Of a stretch of DNA of 59,197 bases, positions 25,316 to 33,258 are shown one piece after another. The position numbers were made by a program, and so were the translations under genes. The first letter of the stretch is position 1; each line of letters opens with the position of its first letter. The notes under the pieces are model-generated. The model saw only the letters and a list, made by a program, of their open reading frames with translations. It did not search any database and was not told the DNA's origin. The DNA is taken from NCBI GenBank assembly GCA_009391195.1, contig VEXB01000008.1:1-59197 (forward strand). Direction: 5' to 3'. The stretch is from SAR202 cluster bacterium AC-647-P02_OGT_505m (GTDB lineage Bacteria > Chloroflexota > Dehalococcoidia > Lucifugimonadales > UBA826).

Positions 25316-26470
25316 TTGCTAAATACATGGCCGGGTGATCGATTTGAAAAGCGGCAAGCTTTGCTGGATGCTGTTTCATCGGTCGCGGATACAGTGGCTG
25401 GCAATGTTTCATTCGGTGAAGAACATTGCTACTTACATCCAGATAGCTGGGGTGCTATTCATGATAATGGTCTTCTCTCGTTGAAGTTGCCTTCAGAGCT
25501 CGGTGGCGCTGAGGCTGATCCTGTTACCCAGCTTGAAGTATTGGCCGCTTTGGCTTCTATTGATACCTCGGCTGCGTGGTGCACCATGGTGAGCGCAACA
25601 AACGTTGGGTCGGCCGGAGCTTTTCTTTCTGACACTGGGATAGACGAAGTTTTTGGCAAAGAATCTTCTAAATCTCACCCATCGATCGTTGGGGTTGGGA
25701 TGTCGTTTGGAGAGGCAAATCCCTCTGAAGATGGATATGTTGTGACGGGTAGGTGGCCTTACGGTAGCGGCATAAAAGGCTCAGAGTGGGTAACAGCAGG
25801 AGCCAAAGTTTTGTCCGAAAGTAAGCCCTCGGAAATAAGAGCGTTATTCAGGACATCAGAAGTTCAAATAATCGATAACTGGGATGTAGCGGGTTTGAGA
25901 GGAAGTGGGAGCAACGATTATTCGGTTTCAGAGCTACATGTCCCTCTTGAGCTTACTTGGTCAGGAGATGACCTTCCATTGAGGGGAGGGGATCTTTACA
26001 GAATTAAGAGACCTGCTTTTGTGGTGTTTGGGCATGCTGGGATTGCGATTGGGACTGCAAAAAGGGCAATACAAGAAATTAAATCTCTGTCTTCATCCAA
26101 GTCAAGAGGGGTTCCCGGACAAACTCCGATTGGAGATAGTCCTCATTTCCAAATGATGTTAGGCAATATTGACCTAAAGATGCGGTCCATTGAGTCTCTC
26201 TCAAAAAACATATTTGAACAGGCGTGGGATGTCGCTAAGTCGAGAACTGTTCTTTCGCAGACGGAACAGTTTAGAGTTAGAGCGGTGGGGGCATGGGTGA
26301 CGAGAGAATCTGTGGATATAGTAGACTCATGTTTCCATGCTGCGGGTGGATCCGCATTGAATATGGATAATCCACTACAGCAATGCTTTAGAGACATGCA
26401 TGCTGCAGCGCAGCATTTTATGGTAAGTCCTGACCACGTAGGCAGCTACGGAGCGCTAACGGATGGTTGA
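25316..26470 (+). CDS. Acyl-CoA dehydrogenase-fold flavin monooxygenase (HsaA / group D-like)
   Basis: A 384-residue protein of the acyl-CoA dehydrogenase fold. It has an N-terminal helical domain with LPSELGGAEADP, the ASIDTSAAWCTMVSAT segment, a beta domain with VTGRWPYGSG and GLRGSGSNDYSV, and a C-terminal domain with AAGGSAL, PLQQCFRDMHAAAQHFM. The closing R-D-x-x-A-A-x-Q-H is the mark of HsaA/p-hydroxyphenylacetate hydroxylase C2-type oxygenases, not of true acyl-CoA dehydrogenases (catalytic Glu absent). Such enzymes hydroxylate aromatic rings with FADH2 or FMNH2 from a separate reductase; none is encoded next to it. The TTG start has GAGG seven bases upstream. Between a VOC dioxygenase and an amidase, it suggests degradation of an aromatic or heterocyclic compound. 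Confidence 0.83.
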   Translation: MLNTWPGDRFEKRQALLDAVSSVADTVAGNVSFGEEHCYLHPDSWGAIHDNGLLSLKLPSELGGAEADPVTQLEVLAALASIDTSAAWCTMVSATNVGSAGAFLSDTGIDEVFGKESSKSHPSIVGVGMSFGEANPSEDGYVVTGRWPYGSGIKGSEWVTAGAKVLSESKPSEIRALFRTSEVQIIDNWDVAGLRGSGSNDYSVSELHVPLELTWSGDDLPLRGGDLYRIKRPAFVVFGHAGIAIGTAKRAIQEIKSLSSSKSRGVPGQTPIGDSPHFQMMLGNIDLKMRSIESLSKNIFEQAWDVAKSRTVLSQTEQFRVRAVGAWVTRESVDIVDSCFHAAGGSALNMDNPLQQCFRDMHAAAQHFMVSPDHVGSYGALTDG

Positions 26471-26513
26471 CGGAGAAACTTCGATAGCTGAAATATTTAA
26501 ATGGAGATAAAAA

Positions 26514-27947
26514 ATGGCAGAGATAGATCAGAACCTGGCTTTTGAACCTGCAACAGTAATCGGGGGACTTATAAAATCAAAGGAGTTATCTCCAGTGGAG
26601 ATAACAAAACTATACCTCGAACGGATTGAAAAACTTGATTCAAATCTAAATTCATATTTGACAGTAACTGCTGATACAGCGCTGCGAGCAGCCCAAATTG
26701 CTGAAGATAAAGTGTTAAATGGAGATGAGTTGGGGGCACTTCATGGGATCCCTATTTCGATCAAAGATCTCCAGATGACAAAGGGGATTCGTACAACGGG
26801 CGGTTCTTTAGCCTATAAGGATCGAATTCCTGAGGCGGATTGTGCAGTTGTAGAGCGTGTTCTTGAAGCTGGGGCAATTATGCTAGGTAAGACCAACTCT
26901 CCAGAATTTGGCCTTCTAGGTGCCAATGAGAATCGACTGGGCGATTCCTGTCGTAACCCGTGGGATGTGAATAGAACGTCTGGAGGATCTAGCGGTGGAG
27001 CGGGGGCCTCTATTGTTGCAGGTCTGACCTCGCTTGCGACGGGAGGTGATGGAGGTGGATCGATTAGGATACCGGCTAGTTTTAATGGTATTTATGGCAT
27101 AAAACCTACCCAGGGAAGAGTCTCCAGTTTTTCTGGAGTCCCAGCTTCTCCACTGGCGAATTACACTAGCCAACAAGGTCCACTAACCCGAACGGTAAAA
27201 GATTCTGCGCTACTGTTACAGGTAATTGCGGGATATGATTCGCGGGATCCAGGGTCCCTGAGGTCTTCTGTGCCTGATTTTTTAGCGTCTGTCACTAGAG
27301 GAATATCTGGTTTGAAAATTGGATGGAGTCCAGATTATGGATATGCGGCAGTTGACAGTGAAGTTCTAACTATTACTGAAAGTGCAGCTAAAGTATTTTC
27401 TGAACTGGGATGTGAAGTAATGGAATCTGACCTAAAGTTGGAGGGAGCATTCGATACATGGTTCACACTTTTTGCTGCCGGGGCTTACGCTACCCAGGGG
27501 CATTTGCTCGATGACGAAGAAGATCCCCTTACTTGGTACGCCAAATATGCGATCGAACACGGTTCAAATACTACTGGAGTGGACTACGTGAAGGCAGTGG
27601 GTGAGAGAGACAGGATGATTCAGTTATTTGAGGACGAATTTGATAAGTTCGATGTCATTCTATCTCCCACGATGGCAGTCACAGCATTTCCTACCGATGC
27701 TTATCCAGAGACTATTGGGGGCCAAAAGCCATATCCCAGCCCAGGATGGGGATTTTTACCTTTTACACATCCTATAAACACGATTGGTTATACAGCAGCC
27801 AGTGTGCCCTGTGGTTTTGATTCAGATGGAATGCCAGTAGGTCTACATATCGTAGGAAGACATGGAGATGAGGAAACGGTTCTTGCAGTAAGCGCTGCTT
27901 TTGAGGAGGCAAGGCCATGGGTTCAACATCGGCCTTTAATCAGTTAA
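26514..27947 (+). CDS. Amidase (amidase-signature family)
   Basis: A 477-residue amidase-signature enzyme. The triad is intact: K84 (ISIKDLQMT), the cis-serine S159 in TSGGSSGGAG and the nucleophile S183 in GDGGGSIRIPA. It is unlike the amidase at 16.6 kb in its N-terminal segment and C-terminal pocket. It follows the HsaA-like monooxygenase by 43 bp, so it may hydrolyse an amide produced or exposed by that pathway. The start region MAEIDQNLAFEPA is preceded by TGGAGA. Confidence 0.9.
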   Translation: MAEIDQNLAFEPATVIGGLIKSKELSPVEITKLYLERIEKLDSNLNSYLTVTADTALRAAQIAEDKVLNGDELGALHGIPISIKDLQMTKGIRTTGGSLAYKDRIPEADCAVVERVLEAGAIMLGKTNSPEFGLLGANENRLGDSCRNPWDVNRTSGGSSGGAGASIVAGLTSLATGGDGGGSIRIPASFNGIYGIKPTQGRVSSFSGVPASPLANYTSQQGPLTRTVKDSALLLQVIAGYDSRDPGSLRSSVPDFLASVTRGISGLKIGWSPDYGYAAVDSEVLTITESAAKVFSELGCEVMESDLKLEGAFDTWFTLFAAGAYATQGHLLDDEEDPLTWYAKYAIEHGSNTTGVDYVKAVGERDRMIQLFEDEFDKFDVILSPTMAVTAFPTDAYPETIGGQKPYPSPGWGFLPFTHPINTIGYTAASVPCGFDSDGMPVGLHIVGRHGDEETVLAVSAAFEEARPWVQHRPLIS

Positions 27948-28000
27948 GAATCTCCTTTGTTGAAAAATTTAAACTTAACAAGACGTTAATCTCAATTCGA

Positions 28001-29569
28001 CTAGTCTCTTCCCCGTCGTAAGGCTCGACCAGGAGTGACCCCGGTGTTATTACCTTCGTCGATTACGAGTTTTCCATTTACGATTACGTAGTCGATGCCG
28101 ATTGGGTATTGCTTTGGATTTTCCTTGGTCGCAGGTGCTTTTACGGTGTCCGGATTGAATAGAACTATGTCAGCCTTATATCCGTCTCTGATCAGTCCTC
28201 TATCTTTCAACCCCAGGCGTTGAGCTGGGAATGATGTCATTTTTCTTATGGCTTCAGGTAGTCTCAGCTGTTTTTCAGCTCTTACAAATTCAGCAAGTAC
28301 GACTGGAAAGCATCCATAAGTTCTGGGATTTGGATATTCCCCAAATAAAATGGCGTCGCTTGCTACCATCCCTGCAGGATGCGAAACGAACGCTGGTAAA
28401 GTCTGAGGATTCGTACCAAGTCCCACCGTAGATAAACCAAGATTTTCATCCAGTAGTAAATCAAAGAGGGCGTCAGCCGGATCCTGATTTCTGAGATTGG
28501 CTATTTCTGTGATTAACAAGCCGTCATAAATTTTATTAGCTTCTTTAGTAAAATTCGTTAGCCAGTTGTTCTCCAGTCTGTCTATAGTTATTTCTTTTTT
28601 CATTTTTGATCTATCGTCAGGATCTTTAAGGGCAGCTATTAGTCGTTCCGGGCCTCCGTCTTTTGCCCAATGAGGGAAGCCAATTGTTATCGTGGTTCCA
28701 GAATATGGGTAGGTATAACAATCAAAAGTGACATCCAGACCGTTATCTCGAGCATTATCTACCAAGGCTAAGTAATCTAAATGACTTCCATCCCCTTGGT
28801 AGCCCTGTCTGAAATGGGTTAGATGAATAGGGATCCCAGACTTATGTCCTATTTCTATAGATTCTTCCCATGGAGCTAGTACGCCTTTTTCTTTTAAACT
28901 AGCTCTCGTGTGGGTATGGTAAAAGCCTCCTAATTTAGCGCTTTCTTCAGAAAGTTCTATTAATTCATTAGTTGATGCATACGCTCCGGGGGGATAATCG
29001 AGCCCAGTAGATATTCCATACGCTCCTTCTTCCATGCCTTCTCTCACAACTGATCTCATGTTCGCTATTTCGGCATCAGTAGCAGGTCTTTGTTCCCATC
29101 CCACACTCCATATGCGCACAGGAGAATTGCCGAGTATGTAAGCTACGTTGACTGCGACTGTGTTTTCGTACTTAGATAAAAGGTCACTCACGGTTAGCCA
29201 ATCGGGTGGCATCGGAGGGTATCCGTTTAGACCCGAATCCAACCAAATATATCGCTCTAGTTCCTCCCGTGTTTTGAAAGGGGCATGTGAAATCCCATCG
29301 ATTCCGATCAGTTCTGTAGTGACACCTTGGCGGATCTTAGGGTCATGATGTGGCGCCCCCAAAATGGTTAGACCAGCGTGTGAATGAAGATCTACAAATC
29401 CAGGAGACACAACGTATCCTTCGGCATCTATGTATCGTTGTGCTTCGACATTAGATATATCACCTCGGTGGAGTGAAATTGTGTCCTCGGTAATGCCAAC
29501 AGCCCCTTTGAAACCAGGATTTCCAGTTCCATCCAATATGGTCCCGTTGTGTATCAATATATCTAGCAT
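28001..29569 (-). CDS. D-aminoacylase / N-acyl-D-amino-acid deacylase family amidohydrolase
   Basis: A 522-residue amidohydrolase with the D-aminoacylase layout. The N-terminal beta sandwich (MLDILIHNGTILDGTGNPG) is followed by the barrel motif DLHSHAGL (H-x-H), ELIGIDGISHAP, YHTHTRAS and the metal-bridging segment HLTHFRQ. The C-terminal segment is VIVNGKLVIDEG...TPGRALRRGRD, a common ending of this family. It hydrolyses N-acyl groups from D-amino acids or related imides and dipeptides. The last metal Asp (usually ASDG) appears in VASDAILFG. The gene is single and convergent to the amidase at 26.5 kb, so both could work on amide-bonded substrates. Confidence 0.88.
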   Translation of the reverse strand: MLDILIHNGTILDGTGNPGFKGAVGITEDTISLHRGDISNVEAQRYIDAEGYVVSPGFVDLHSHAGLTILGAPHHDPKIRQGVTTELIGIDGISHAPFKTREELERYIWLDSGLNGYPPMPPDWLTVSDLLSKYENTVAVNVAYILGNSPVRIWSVGWEQRPATDAEIANMRSVVREGMEEGAYGISTGLDYPPGAYASTNELIELSEESAKLGGFYHTHTRASLKEKGVLAPWEESIEIGHKSGIPIHLTHFRQGYQGDGSHLDYLALVDNARDNGLDVTFDCYTYPYSGTTITIGFPHWAKDGGPERLIAALKDPDDRSKMKKEITIDRLENNWLTNFTKEANKIYDGLLITEIANLRNQDPADALFDLLLDENLGLSTVGLGTNPQTLPAFVSHPAGMVASDAILFGEYPNPRTYGCFPVVLAEFVRAEKQLRLPEAIRKMTSFPAQRLGLKDRGLIRDGYKADIVLFNPDTVKAPATKENPKQYPIGIDYVIVNGKLVIDEGNNTGVTPGRALRRGRD

Positions 29570-29710
29570 GTCGGTCTCCTTAATGATTCGTTAACATGAC
29601 TTTACTTCTATTTCAGGTGCTCTAATCATTTCCTGAAATTAAAGGTTGAACATAATAATTCTTAGAGATGTCTAAGTAGGAAGCTTTATTGTCATCAATC
29701 TAACGTGCAC

Positions 29711-29738
29711 TTGACTAGTTTAGGTAGTTTAATATGAT
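29711..29738 (+). promoter_or_regulatory. Sigma70-type promoter for the LLM gene at 29780
   Basis: TTGACT (29711-29716) and TATGAT (29733-29738) are 16 bp apart, each with five matches to consensus, about 40 bp before the LLM start. This is the clearest housekeeping promoter in the first half of the window. It implies a monocistronic LLM transcript. Confidence 0.6.
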
Positions 29739-29779
29739 CCGTAACAGAAATCAGGTTGTTCCATGGTAAGGAGATCTTT

Positions 29780-30625
29780 ATGACTATTGGAATTTCGACG
29801 CCACTACCCGCATATAAGGTAAACGCTTCCTTTATGGCCTCAAAGGCGGAACTTTTAGGATTTGAATCGATATGGTACGCGGAACATCCTGTGCTTCCAG
29901 TGAATACTACCAGTAGATTTCCAGGTTCGGAGGATGGGGTCATACCTTGGACCTATGCACATTTTGCAGACCCATTTATTGCTCTCGCCCAGGCATCTGG
30001 AGCGACCACCAAAATTAAGTTAGCTACTGGGATAACTTTGGTTCCTGAAAGGAATCCCTTGGTTCTTGCGAAAACAGTATCTACATTAGACCTTTTCAGC
30101 GGTGGTAGATTTCTTTTCGGAATAGGCACGGGATGGTTGAGAGAGGAGACTGAACTGATGGGAGGGGACTTTGATCATAGGTGGACTCAGACGAAAGAAT
30201 CTCTTCTTGCATTAAAAGAGCTTTGGACAAAGGAGGAGGCCGAATTTCATGGTAAATATTATGATTTCCCCCCTGTGAAAATGTTTCCAAAGCCAGCTCA
30301 GAATCCTCATCCGCCAATATTAATTGGCGGTATGGCTAAAAACGTTTTGCGCCGTATTGTCGAGGTTGGAGATGGGTGGTTGCCAAACAGAGTCACTCCT
30401 AAAGATGTGGAAACAAGCAGACGGGAATTGGATTCACTCGCTAAAAATCGAGGCAGAAATCCGAATGACATCTCGATTACTATTTATGGACAGCCGCCTG
30501 ATAGAAATGCTGCACAAGATTATCTGAATGCGGGGGCAAATAGAGTTGTAGTAAGGCCAGAATTTAAGGAGACGGAAGACGAAATGGCTTTGGAATTGGA
30601 GAGAATTGCAGAAGAAGTTCTCTAG
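29780..30625 (+). CDS. LLM-class F420-dependent oxidoreductase (TIGR03619-like)
   Basis: A 281-residue luciferase-like barrel. It has GFESIWYAEHPVLPV, LATGITLVPERNPLVLAKTVSTLDLFSGGRFLFGIGTGW with the SGGR cofactor loop, and PPILIGGMAKNVLRRIVEVGDGWLP. A TTG further upstream (29756) would add eight residues, but the ATG at 29780 has AAGGAG six bases before it and is the real start. It likely uses F420H2; the substrate is unknown. Fifth LLM enzyme of the window. Confidence 0.88.
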   Translation: MTIGISTPLPAYKVNASFMASKAELLGFESIWYAEHPVLPVNTTSRFPGSEDGVIPWTYAHFADPFIALAQASGATTKIKLATGITLVPERNPLVLAKTVSTLDLFSGGRFLFGIGTGWLREETELMGGDFDHRWTQTKESLLALKELWTKEEAEFHGKYYDFPPVKMFPKPAQNPHPPILIGGMAKNVLRRIVEVGDGWLPNRVTPKDVETSRRELDSLAKNRGRNPNDISITIYGQPPDRNAAQDYLNAGANRVVVRPEFKETEDEMALELERIAEEVL

Positions 30626-30756
30626 AGTGATTCTATGGGATTTTTGATTTGAAACTGATTATAGATATCTTCGCTCAAAGTCGAATTTATTAGGAATGTT
30701 TGGTCTTGGAGATTTCTATTTAGTGTTGCAATTTCTAGAAATTTGGTAGAGCAAAA

Positions 30757-31467
30757 TTATGGGCTTAGTTCAATTCTAAGTCTTTTGTTTATCCGGCCTT
30801 TGCTTTCATGTCCCACTACTTGAATTGGACCTACTTCACGTGTGTTGGCAACATGTGTTCCTCCATCTGCCTGAAGGTCTAACCCCACTATGTCGACAGT
30901 CCGGACCTCTTCTATGGTGGGGGGTAACTTGTTAATCTTCAAACGAATTAGATCCGGAATTTTAAATGCATCCTCTCTAGGAAGTGTGTCAACAATTATT
31001 TCTCTTGCCTCTTCGACTTCTTTGTTGATTAATTTTTCCATTTCCACGGCAAATTCAGAGGACATATTTTCCAATTCAAAATCCATCCGGGCTGACAATG
31101 GAGTCATATTACCTCCAGTTACCAAAGCTCCATAATCTCTCCAAACAACACCACATAGAATATGTAGAGCTGTGTGAGTTCTCATTAGCTGGTAACGCTT
31201 ATCCCAATCCAATGCCCCATGTACTTTTGTGCCTATGCTCGGGATTTCGCCATCGAGTTTATGTATAAGCAGGCCACCAGTTCTGGATAGTTTTTGCACT
31301 GAAGAACTACCGTCTTCCCAGATGATGAACCCCGTATCCGATGGCTGCCCGCCTCCCCCTGGATAGAATGCCGTTTGATCCAGGGCTATTCCGGTCTCAG
31401 TAACATGTGTAACTATGGCGTCAAACTCTTTTAAGTAACTATTTTCGTAACAGAGTATTTCGGTCAA
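30757..31467 (-). CDS. alaX: AlaX-type alanyl-tRNA editing protein
   Basis: A 236-residue homologue of the alanyl-tRNA synthetase editing domain. TAFYPGGGGQPSDTG (about 32-46) is the family's N-terminal glycine motif, H98 and H102 (THTALH) form the zinc HxxxH, and DGGTHVANTREVG near residue 205 supplies the later zinc histidine. In many family members the last motif is C-G-G-T-H; here that position is Asp (D-G-G-T-H). The protein is of AlaXM length and has the extra N-terminal domain. It removes serine or glycine from mischarged tRNA-Ala. The start is TTG with AAGAGG about 5 bases upstream on the minus strand. It is single and near a thiolase-like gene on the same strand. Confidence 0.88.
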   Translation of the reverse strand: MTEILCYENSYLKEFDAIVTHVTETGIALDQTAFYPGGGGQPSDTGFIIWEDGSSSVQKLSRTGGLLIHKLDGEIPSIGTKVHGALDWDKRYQLMRTHTALHILCGVVWRDYGALVTGGNMTPLSARMDFELENMSSEFAVEMEKLINKEVEEAREIIVDTLPREDAFKIPDLIRLKINKLPPTIEEVRTVDIVGLDLQADGGTHVANTREVGPIQVVGHESKGRINKRLRIELSP

Positions 31468-31496
31468 TGTTGCCTCTTAATATTCTTAAATTCTTT

Positions 31497-32672
31497 CTAG
31501 TGTGGTGAGGAATTTGTAAATATCAGGCTTCCTGCCGCCATAAACATCCCCCCGACTCCTTGGCAGAAAGATAATTTTACGTCGGGCACCTGATGAGCAG
31601 CCTCACCTCTTACCTGCCTAACAGATTCTTGGATTGCAAACATCCCGTACATACCCGTATGAGTATATGAGAGTCCTCCTCCATTGGTGTTCATGGGTAA
31701 ATCACCGCCGGGAGAGGTGTTTCCCTGTTCTATGAATGCCCCCGCTTCTCCCCTAGATACGAATCCAAGATCTTCTAGACCATAAATAGGTAGATGGGCG
31801 AATGCGTCATAAATCATCAAGTGGTCTATATCACTGTGACTAACATCGGCCTCTTCAAATGCCTTCTTACTAGAAATTTTAAAGGCAGTCGAGGAGGTCA
31901 TATCGTACATTTGGCTAACTATTGGCGTTTCAACAGACTCACCTGTACCTAATATATAAACCGGATTCTTGGCATAATTGGTTGCTCTATCACTTTTTGT
32001 GATTATTAATGCTCCTCCCCCATCAGTAACTAGGCAGCACTCTAGAAGATGAAATGGGTAACAAATTATTCTGCTTTCAAGAACGTCGTCAACAGTTATT
32101 AAATCTCTGTACATGGCTCTAGGTACTTTGTTAGACCATTTGCGTTGAGCAACAGCAACGGAGGCCAGTTGTTCGTGGCTGGTACCAGTTTCCTTCATAT
32201 ATCGCAATACTCCCAAACCAAATTGGGTTGTAGGTCCGTAAACGCCATAAATTGATTCAAACTGCCCTGGGAAGCTACTATCTTTCATACCTTCTAGAGT
32301 TGGTTCAGAAAAGGTTGAAAGGGAGGTGTCTCCCACTCTGCTTCTCCCACTTTCGGCCATCGATACGAGTACTGTTTCACAGAGTCCGCTTGCAATCGCA
32401 GCAGCTGCATGTCTTACATGTATCAGAAAAGAGGTTCCCCCCACTTGAGTATTGTCTATCCATTTGGGGGTTATACCGAGGTAATGGGCGAGAGAAGCAG
32501 GATTCATAGTTGTAGCGATGCCGTCTATCTCTTGCTTATCGATACCACAATCTTTGATGGCGTTTACGGAGGCATCGACATGAAGTTGGAATGGAGTTTT
32601 GTCGGGAATAATACCGAGTTCAGTAGTTTCTGAAGCTCCGACTATTGCAGCTTTATACCTGAGTGACTCCAT
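31497..32672 (-). CDS. Thiolase-like protein (SCPx-type, no acyl-cysteine)
   Basis: About 391 residues of thiolase fold with AAIVGASETTELG at the N terminus, WIDNTQVGGTSF where a true thiolase has its acylating cysteine (here the equivalent position is Gly), CHLLECCLVTDGGGALIIT-type segment around the middle, and NTNGGGLSYTHTGMYG near the C terminus, which keeps the second-half histidine. Such 'thiolase C-terminal domain' proteins act with DUF35 partners in lipid or steroid catabolism and sometimes as non-decarboxylating acyl-CoA binders. The ATG at 32672 is preferred to a TTG two codons earlier. The next gene upstream encodes exactly such a DUF35 protein, 36 bp away. Confidence 0.85.
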   Translation of the reverse strand: MESLRYKAAIVGASETTELGIIPDKTPFQLHVDASVNAIKDCGIDKQEIDGIATTMNPASLAHYLGITPKWIDNTQVGGTSFLIHVRHAAAAIASGLCETVLVSMAESGRSRVGDTSLSTFSEPTLEGMKDSSFPGQFESIYGVYGPTTQFGLGVLRYMKETGTSHEQLASVAVAQRKWSNKVPRAMYRDLITVDDVLESRIICYPFHLLECCLVTDGGGALIITKSDRATNYAKNPVYILGTGESVETPIVSQMYDMTSSTAFKISSKKAFEEADVSHSDIDHLMIYDAFAHLPIYGLEDLGFVSRGEAGAFIEQGNTSPGGDLPMNTNGGGLSYTHTGMYGMFAIQESVRQVRGEAAHQVPDVKLSFCQGVGGMFMAAGSLIFTNSSPH

Positions 32673-32708
32673 TTTCAATATCCACTTTTTCGAACTTTGG
32701 CGTTATCG

Positions 32709-33143
32709 TTAACCGTATTTTATAGTTTCATCAGGGCGCCATTTCGGGATTGTTATGGCTGGAGTAATATCTTCAAAAACGACTCTTAATGGCATATCCA
32801 ATATAAGATTTTCTGGGGTATTTTCAATACCCACTATATTGGACATCATTCTTGGACCCTCTTCCAACTGAACTATGGCTATTGCGTATGGACTATCTTC
32901 TTCAAAACCTGGTGCTGGGCGGTGGTTAATCATGTAGGAATATAAGGACCCTCGTCCACTCACCTCGAACCATTCAATCTTGTCTGAGAGGCAGTGTGGG
33001 CAAACCATTCTGGGATAGAAGAAGGGTTTCAAACAGTCAACACAACGTTGTATCCATAATTCGTGTTGACTGACCTTGGCCCAAAAGAAGTCGGACTCTG
33101 GAGTCGGAATTGGTATAGGTTTTCTGTATATTTTGTCAGTCAT
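32709..33143 (-). CDS. Zn-ribbon / OB-fold (DUF35) protein, thiolase partner
   Basis: About 144 residues. The N-terminal rubredoxin-like zinc ribbon has two C-x-x-C pairs (CVDC at about 32-35, CPHC at about 45-48) separated by KPFFYPRMV, followed by an OB fold (GRGSLYSYMINH, PYAIAIVQLEEGPRMMSN, RVVFEDI). DUF35 proteins bind acyl-CoA and pair with thiolase-like proteins, as here. An upstream GTG at 33188 would lie inside a hairpin, so the ATG at 33143 is chosen; no strong ribosome site is seen. Confidence 0.85.
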   Translation of the reverse strand: MTDKIYRKPIPIPTPESDFFWAKVSQHELWIQRCVDCLKPFFYPRMVCPHCLSDKIEWFEVSGRGSLYSYMINHRPAPGFEEDSPYAIAIVQLEEGPRMMSNIVGIENTPENLILDMPLRVVFEDITPAITIPKWRPDETIKYG

Positions 33144-33185
33144 TAAGTTCTGGTAGAGAATTACTGTATTGAGTGTGTTACTTCT

Positions 33186-33216
33186 CACACCTTGGTTGCC
33201 AAGGTGTGTATTTTTT
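33186..33216 (+). terminator. Intrinsic-terminator-like hairpin, plus-strand orientation
   Basis: CACACCTTGG and CCAAGGTGTG form a perfect 10-bp stem with a 3-base loop (33186-33208), followed on the plus strand by TATTTTTT. On the minus strand, where both flanking genes are read, there is no T run after the stem. As a plus-strand terminator it has no coding gene to end nearby; it may stop antisense transcripts or act on the minus strand only as a 3' stabiliser of the SDR-DUF2867 operon. Confidence 0.5.
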
Positions 33217-33258
33217 CTTCCTAGTCTGATGCATTGTATGGATCATATATTCTTTGGG

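Noticed and set aside
16603-27947. The two amidases as GatA subunits of tRNA amidotransferase
   Set aside because: No gatB or gatC gene is near either one, and both stand in catabolic contexts.
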